Below, piece by piece: positions 23,687 to 27,525 of a DNA stretch of 27,525 nucleotides. Numbering within the stretch: the first letter of the stretch is position 1; each line of letters begins with the position of its first letter. The notes under the pieces were generated by a model that worked only from the letters and a program-made list of their open reading frames with translations, had not been told where the DNA came from and made no database searches. The position numbers and the translations under genes were made by a program. This stretch comes from Draconibacterium sp. Lineage in GTDB: Bacteria; Bacteroidota; Bacteroidia; Bacteroidales; Prolixibacteraceae. The stretch lies in contig JAUVDE010000004.1 of assembly GCA_030595485.1 (NCBI GenBank), forward strand, positions 1 through 27,525. The letters run 5' to 3'.

Positions 23687-24708
23687 ACCGAATGCTATTA
23701 CTTGGTTTCATTCTTCTAACAATCTCGTCATGCACCGTTTATAAAGAATATCCGATTGATATTTATAAACCCGGTGAAATTGCCATACCTCCCGAAGCAC
23801 AAAATGTTGCCATTGTTTACCGCAACTTTAAATACCATGCCGACACCTTACAACATTTCTACAAACATGACTACAGTTTACGCAAGGCGCAAAAAGATCC
23901 TAAACAACTGGATAGTATCATAGTAAGCAATTGCATCAAGGAACTGGCTAAAAACTTTAAAACGCAAAATACCTTTGACGAAATTCATATTTTTCCAAAA
24001 CTTTTTGAGGCACACTCTGCTAAAAAAATGCCGGGATTAAATTTCGATTTGGTAAGCACCGTGACTACTTCTTCGCACACCGACTTACTCATATCTTTGG
24101 AAACTTTCTCCTATTTCTTTGCCGAATATTCGGCAACAGAAGAAATGCCAACAAAGTCGAGCGAAGTAATAACTGCAGCCGTTTGGGCCGTTTATAATCC
24201 GTATAACCAAAAGTTATTGGAACGCAAAACAATGATTGACACTATTTTTTGGAATGGCTACGACAATCAAGGAAATTACCAACGTAAAAGCAAGTTACCT
24301 CCGCGAATTACAGCTTTAAAAATTGCTTCGCAAATGGCTGGTGAAAACTATTCGAAACGTTTTGCAGCTTCGTGGCAAACGGTTAATCGCACCTATTCTG
24401 TTCCTCCACTTCCCGATTTTTCGGCAGCAGACGAATACGTACAAAAAGGAGAATGGGATAATGCCATAATGCTTTGGAAACGATATGCTGATGGTAGTAA
24501 TGGAAAGATGGCAATAAATGCACGTTACAACCTAGCGCTGGGTTACGAAATGAAAGATGACATTAACACTGCGCAAAAATGGCTAGGTGCTGCCTTACAA
24601 ATTGCTACAGATTACAAAAGTAAAGAAGATTTAAAAATGATTTTAAGCTACCAGAAAATTCTGGCGAAACGACAAAAAGATATTGCAAGACTAGAACAAA
24701 TACAATAA
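23683..24708 (+). CDS. DUF6340-like TPR lipoprotein, paralogue 2
   Basis: The 341-residue precursor has a lipobox (LLTISSC, Cys17). It shares the layout of its neighbours. The parts are the IDIYKPGEIAIPPEAQNVAIVYRN opening, a TSSHTDLLISLETFSYF strand, an AAVWAVYNPYNQKLLERKTMIDTIFW segment, and two C-terminal TPR-like units (YVQKGEWDNAIMLWKRYAD, LALGYEMKDDINTAQKWLGAAL). The ATGA overlap with the gene before it suggests equimolar synthesis. I see no catalytic motif. Confidence 0.88.
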   Translation: MNRMLLLGFILLTISSCTVYKEYPIDIYKPGEIAIPPEAQNVAIVYRNFKYHADTLQHFYKHDYSLRKAQKDPKQLDSIIVSNCIKELAKNFKTQNTFDEIHIFPKLFEAHSAKKMPGLNFDLVSTVTTSSHTDLLISLETFSYFFAEYSATEEMPTKSSEVITAAVWAVYNPYNQKLLERKTMIDTIFWNGYDNQGNYQRKSKLPPRITALKIASQMAGENYSKRFAASWQTVNRTYSVPPLPDFSAADEYVQKGEWDNAIMLWKRYADGSNGKMAINARYNLALGYEMKDDINTAQKWLGAALQIATDYKSKEDLKMILSYQKILAKRQKDIARLEQIQ

Positions 24709-24786
24709 ACTGAGAATTAATAAAATAAACATTAACGCCTTCGAAGTAATTGTGCTTACCGGAATTCACTAACCAATTTCAAACAG

Positions 24787-25980
24787 ATGAAACCATTCTA
24801 CCTCCTACTGTTTCCTGTTCTTATACTATTCTTTTTACAGAGTTGTAATACACTGTATAACACCCAAGTAATCGACATTGAAATTGTAGAGCCTGGTAAA
24901 ATAAGAATACCAAGCGATTACAGAACTGTAGCCGTTAGATACAACAACATAAACGTATCTCCTAATCCACATTTCTCAAAAGCATATTTTAATACTGAAG
25001 TAATTAAAGAGAATATAAACTACGACAGTATAGCATCGAAACTGTATTTCGATTATTTTGTTGATGAACTGCGTAAACAAGATTTTTTTGACACAGTAAT
25101 TGAATTGCAAGCTCAGGATTATAGTCAAATAAATATTGTTGATACTAACACGTATAAGTTTGATGCAGAATTTGACTCGATTATAAAAAACCATGACCTT
25201 ACTCAAAAGTTAAATGTTTATATGTTTTCAAATACCTTAAATGAATATCCTATTCATAAGAAAGAATCTGCCACAAAACAATACCTCCACCCCAAATTGG
25301 CATTGTATCAAGAAGAAGACGTAAAAAACATAGCAGATAGTACACAAGTAGACTTATTAATATCACTTGACTACTTTTCATCATTCGATGGTATTCAACA
25401 TAATAGCAATGCCGAAATTGCTAACGAGATCGTTTACACCCAAGGCTATTGGAATTTTTACGATTTAAATAAACAGGAATACCGATTTTTCTATAATAAA
25501 AGAGATACCATATTATGGAAAGCTTACTCACGTTATAAGCAAGCAGTAAAGCGAAAGCTTCCATCAAGAAAAGATGCCATTTTGAATGCAGCCGATATTG
25601 CAGGCACTAACTTTGCACAATTTATATCACCTCACTGGATACAGGTTCAACGCATGTATTACGGTTCGGGGCATGTAGAGCTAAAAGCCACTAATAAACT
25701 TATAAAGGAGGGAAAATGGTTAGAGGCGGCAGAAATTTGGAAAGCCAATACCAATAACCCAAATAAATCGATTAGCGCCAAATGCAAATACAATATGGGA
25801 CTGGTTTGCGAAATGGAAGGAAATATAGATGCTGCACTTGAATGGGTGGTTGAATCCTATTATGTTTTTGGACAAAAGAATGAACAGCACCACCTTAATT
25901 GCATTAACTACATTCGTATTATAGCACAACGAAAACGTGACATCAAAATCATAGAAAAGCAAATTGGAGTAGTTGATTAA
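24787..25980 (+). CDS. DUF6340-like TPR lipoprotein, paralogue 3
   Basis: The 397-residue precursor has a lipobox (LFFLQSC, Cys20). It aligns with paralogues 1 and 2 at the start (IEIVEPGKIRIPSDYRTVAV), at TQVDLLISLDYFSSF, at YWNFYDLNKQEYRFFYNKRD plus TILWKAY, and in the C-terminal TPR units (LIKEGKWLEAAEIWKANTN, GLVCEMEGNIDAALEWVVES). It carries roughly 50 extra residues before the TQVDLLISL strand (DAEFDSIIKNHDLTQKLNVY region), so it has diverged or gained an insert. It is separated from paralogue 2 by 78 nt, so it may also be expressed alone. Confidence 0.88.
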   Translation: MKPFYLLLFPVLILFFLQSCNTLYNTQVIDIEIVEPGKIRIPSDYRTVAVRYNNINVSPNPHFSKAYFNTEVIKENINYDSIASKLYFDYFVDELRKQDFFDTVIELQAQDYSQINIVDTNTYKFDAEFDSIIKNHDLTQKLNVYMFSNTLNEYPIHKKESATKQYLHPKLALYQEEDVKNIADSTQVDLLISLDYFSSFDGIQHNSNAEIANEIVYTQGYWNFYDLNKQEYRFFYNKRDTILWKAYSRYKQAVKRKLPSRKDAILNAADIAGTNFAQFISPHWIQVQRMYYGSGHVELKATNKLIKEGKWLEAAEIWKANTNNPNKSISAKCKYNMGLVCEMEGNIDAALEWVVESYYVFGQKNEQHHLNCINYIRIIAQRKRDIKIIEKQIGVVD

Positions 25981-25983
25981 GAA

Positions 25984-26016
25984 CAAAACAAAAAGAGGGA
26001 AACCACTGTTCCCCTC
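25984..26016 (-). terminator. Rho-independent terminator of the CvfB-like gene
   Basis: On the minus strand GAGGGGAA and TTCCCTC pair with one bulged base, followed by TTTTTGTTTTG. It lies 105 nt after the CvfB-like stop codon. The plus strand lacks a T-run, so it is not a good terminator for the lipoprotein genes. Confidence 0.7.
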
Positions 26017-26121
26017 CCTAATTAACCAAAAATCACAACATGAAAATATTGTTGTTTAAATATAGAACATTTAAATCAAACATTCTAGTTTTTAAAACAT
26101 GTTTTTAAGTATATGTTCACT

Positions 26122-26955
26122 TTATTCTACAAGTTTAATCCCGTCTGACTCAAAAGTAATGAGTTTCTTTTTATACAAACCTCCAATTGCTTTTTTAAAA
26201 TTTTTCTTGCTTATTCCAAACATGGCCTGAATCATATCGGGCGACGACTTATCGGAAACTGCCATAAAACCACGATTTTCTTTCAATTCATTTAATACCT
26301 TCTCTGAAATTGCATCTACTTTTCCGTAACCCGGTTTATCTAATAAAAGATCAATTTTTTCATCCTCTCTAACCTTACTTACGTAACCTTTGGTTTTCGA
26401 ACCCAATTCTAATTCGTGAAATACCTGATTTTTATAAAGCATTCCCGAATGCTCCTGGTTTACAATTGTTTTATACCCCAAATCAGTTTGTTCCAGAATA
26501 ATTAAATCAACCTCTTGTCCCTTTTCGTATTCCGGCGGAGTATTGTCTAAAAATTTATGCAGTTTGGCTGAAGCTGCAATTCTATTTGATAATAAGTCGA
26601 GATAAATATACACCCAGTAAGCATTTCCTTCCTGCATTTTGCTTCGTTGTTCACGAAAAGGTACCAGAAGGTCTTTGGGTAAACCCCAGTCTAAAAAAGC
26701 ACCAAAAGTGCTGGTGGCTTTAACGGTTAAACGAGCAAACTCGCCAACCATTGCCAAAGGTGTTTCGGTGGTTGCCACCAAACGGTCTTCCGAGTCGGTA
26801 TAAACAAAAACTTCAGCCTCGCCTTTCTCTTTTACCTCTTCGGTTACAAATTTCTTTGGCATTAAAAGTTCACCGTGGTCGCCCCCTTCCAAGTAGACTC
26901 CATTATCCGTTTCACGATTTACTTGTAGTGTATTTATTTTTCCTATTTCTAACAT
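26122..26955 (-). CDS. cvfB: CvfB-like S1-domain RNA-binding protein
   Basis: I chose the ATG at 26955 (MLEIGKINTLQVNRE), because family members begin this way and the putative promoter (26995-27023) lies inside the longer reading frame. The 277-residue protein contains tandem S1-like barrels (GKINTLQVNRETDNGVYLEG, ARLTVKATSTFGAFLDWGLP, KDLLVPFREQ, LGSKTKGYVSKVREDEKIDL). It ends in a winged helix (SPDMIQAMFGISKKNFKKAI, GGLYKKKLITF). CvfB in Staphylococcus binds RNA and affects virulence gene expression. The promoter match implies its own transcript with a leader of about 35 nt. A terminator follows. Confidence 0.92.
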   Translation of the reverse strand: MLEIGKINTLQVNRETDNGVYLEGGDHGELLMPKKFVTEEVKEKGEAEVFVYTDSEDRLVATTETPLAMVGEFARLTVKATSTFGAFLDWGLPKDLLVPFREQRSKMQEGNAYWVYIYLDLLSNRIAASAKLHKFLDNTPPEYEKGQEVDLIILEQTDLGYKTIVNQEHSGMLYKNQVFHELELGSKTKGYVSKVREDEKIDLLLDKPGYGKVDAISEKVLNELKENRGFMAVSDKSSPDMIQAMFGISKKNFKKAIGGLYKKKLITFESDGIKLVE

Positions 26956-26994
26956 AATCTGAATTTTATTGGATGGTTTAACCCACCTATTTGG

Positions 26995-27023
26995 CAAAGT
27001 TAGTTTTAAAATGTTGCTATCAA
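26995..27023 (-). promoter_or_regulatory. Promoter for the CvfB-like gene
   Basis: On the minus strand TTG (27023-27021) is followed after 18 nt by TAACTTTG (27002-26995), matching the Bacteroidota -33/-7 pattern, though the spacing is slightly short. It lies just past, and touches, the end of the toxin gene. Confidence 0.4.
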
Positions 27024-27356
27024 CTAATACTTTAGGATATCTCCCAAACAGTGTTTAATTTCTTCCAACTCGGCTTTCGAAATCAATCCAACTCTTTTTA
27101 CTAACCTTTCTTTTGAAATAGAACGAATGTGAAACGTCAGCACTTCTGATTGTAAACTGAGTCCATTCTCCGTATTCGGTTCAAGTATTACATTTCCTTT
27201 GTAGCCTTTAACTTTTGTAGTTAAAGGACATGCAATAACCACATTTAAGTGCTGGTTAACAACATTGCCACTAATAACTACAACAGGTCGAAAACCACGT
27301 TGTTCGCTACCTTTTACAGGATTCAAGTCCGCATACCAAATCTCACACTGTTTCAT
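27024..27356 (-). CDS. MazF/PemK-family mRNA interferase toxin
   Basis: The 110-residue protein has the full MazF/PemK fold signature: CEIWYADLNPVKGSEQRGFR, PVVVISGNVVNQ, VVIACPLTTKVKGYKGNV, GLSLQSEVLTFHIRSISKER and KRVGLISKAELEEIKHCLGD. The conserved GSEQRGFRPVVV loop and the Thr in PLTT support a working endoribonuclease. Its ATG lies inside the antitoxin gene, a 14-bp overlap, so translation is coupled and antitoxin is made first. The target sequence cannot be read from the protein. Confidence 0.95.
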   Translation of the reverse strand: MKQCEIWYADLNPVKGSEQRGFRPVVVISGNVVNQHLNVVIACPLTTKVKGYKGNVILEPNTENGLSLQSEVLTFHIRSISKERLVKRVGLISKAELEEIKHCLGDILKY

Positions 27357-27525
27357 CGTTCATCTGTTTCAAATAATCTGCCATACCTTCTTCTGTTATC
27401 TGCAAAATATTTTCATCCTTGCCAGCTTGCTTGTACGATATAATATATTCGGCACGAACAAGTTGATCTAAATACACATGAAGTGCCTTTTCAATCAATT
27501 TATTTTTTGGCATCGACAGTTTTTT
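27343..27525 (-). CDS. Antitoxin of the MazF/PemK pair, N-terminus cut by window
   Basis: The frame is open to the right edge. An ATG at 27513 gives MPKNKLIEKALHVYLDQLV, followed by RAEYIISYKQAGKDENILQI and TEEGMADYLKQMNDETV. The MPKNKLIEKALHVYLDQL part looks like the turn and second helix of a ribbon-helix-helix DNA-binding domain. The beta-strand and first helix therefore probably lie beyond the window, and the ATG at 27513 may be internal. The C-terminal part would neutralise the toxin. It ends in TGA inside the toxin's first codons. Confidence 0.75.
   Translation of the reverse strand, partial: KKLSMPKNKLIEKALHVYLDQLVRAEYIISYKQAGKDENILQITEEGMADYLKQMNDETV

Noticed and set aside
1..27525. 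Insertion sequence, prophage or integrated island
   Set aside because: No transposase, integrase, phage gene or tRNA attachment site was seen; base composition looks even throughout by eye.

Overview
The window looks like a chromosomal segment of a Bacteroidota bacterium, most likely a marine or anaerobic Marinilabiliales/Prolixibacteraceae-type lineage. This lineage call is inference from gene content. Supporting signs are low GC, promoter-like TTTG-N~20-TAnnTTTG sequences, many lipoproteins, a DUF6340-type TPR lipoprotein family, a Bacteroidota-style YebC N-terminus, Rex, a CvfB-like S1 protein and a GH130 mannosyl-glucose phosphorylase. No tRNA, rRNA, insertion sequence, prophage or CRISPR array was seen.

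Layout. (1) 1-3982: the 3' part of a CHAT (caspase-like) protease gene with a C-terminal membrane anchor. It converges on a two-gene minus-strand unit of an ECF-like sigma factor and a large membrane protein with repeated anti-sigma-like modules and a TPR tail. (2) 3983-5080: a candidate small RNA and terminator, then a TonB-like protein gene. (3) 5262-7161: a secreted sugar isomerase-like TIM barrel, a small unknown gene and the redox repressor Rex. (4) 7405-12290: a carbohydrate block. On the minus strand are the GH130 phosphorylase and a cytoplasmic Gfo/Idh/MocA oxidoreductase. On the plus strand are a SUMF1-like lipoprotein and a Tat-exported Gfo/Idh/MocA oxidoreductase. (5) 12419-17279: a lone class I isoprenoid-synthase-like enzyme, YebC, an amino-sugar-kinase-like/RapZ-C fusion overlapping a 54-residue Cys-rich gene, and a divergent SanA/ElyC/YdcF-like envelope protein. 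The gaps here carry 26-nt hairpin repeats. (6) 17534-20179: an exported esterase and an M28 peptidase lipoprotein, back to back. (7) 20344-20475: a perfect 17-bp inverted repeat. (8) 20519-25980: a membrane VWA protein followed by three tandem paralogous DUF6340-like lipoproteins. (9) 26122-27525: CvfB-like RNA-binding protein, MazF/PemK toxin and a truncated antitoxin gene.

The best candidates for undescribed biology are four. The first is the CHAT/sigma/multi-module anti-sigma locus, which could be a protease-gated sigma switch (inference). The second is the family of short intergenic hairpins framed by GTC and TCT, whose stems show compensatory changes between copies. The third is the kinase-RapZ-C fusion with its coupled Cys-rich mini-protein. 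The fourth is a promoter-plus-terminator unit of about 80 nt that looks like a small RNA. The two ends of the window cut genes: the CHAT gene at the left and the antitoxin gene at the right.
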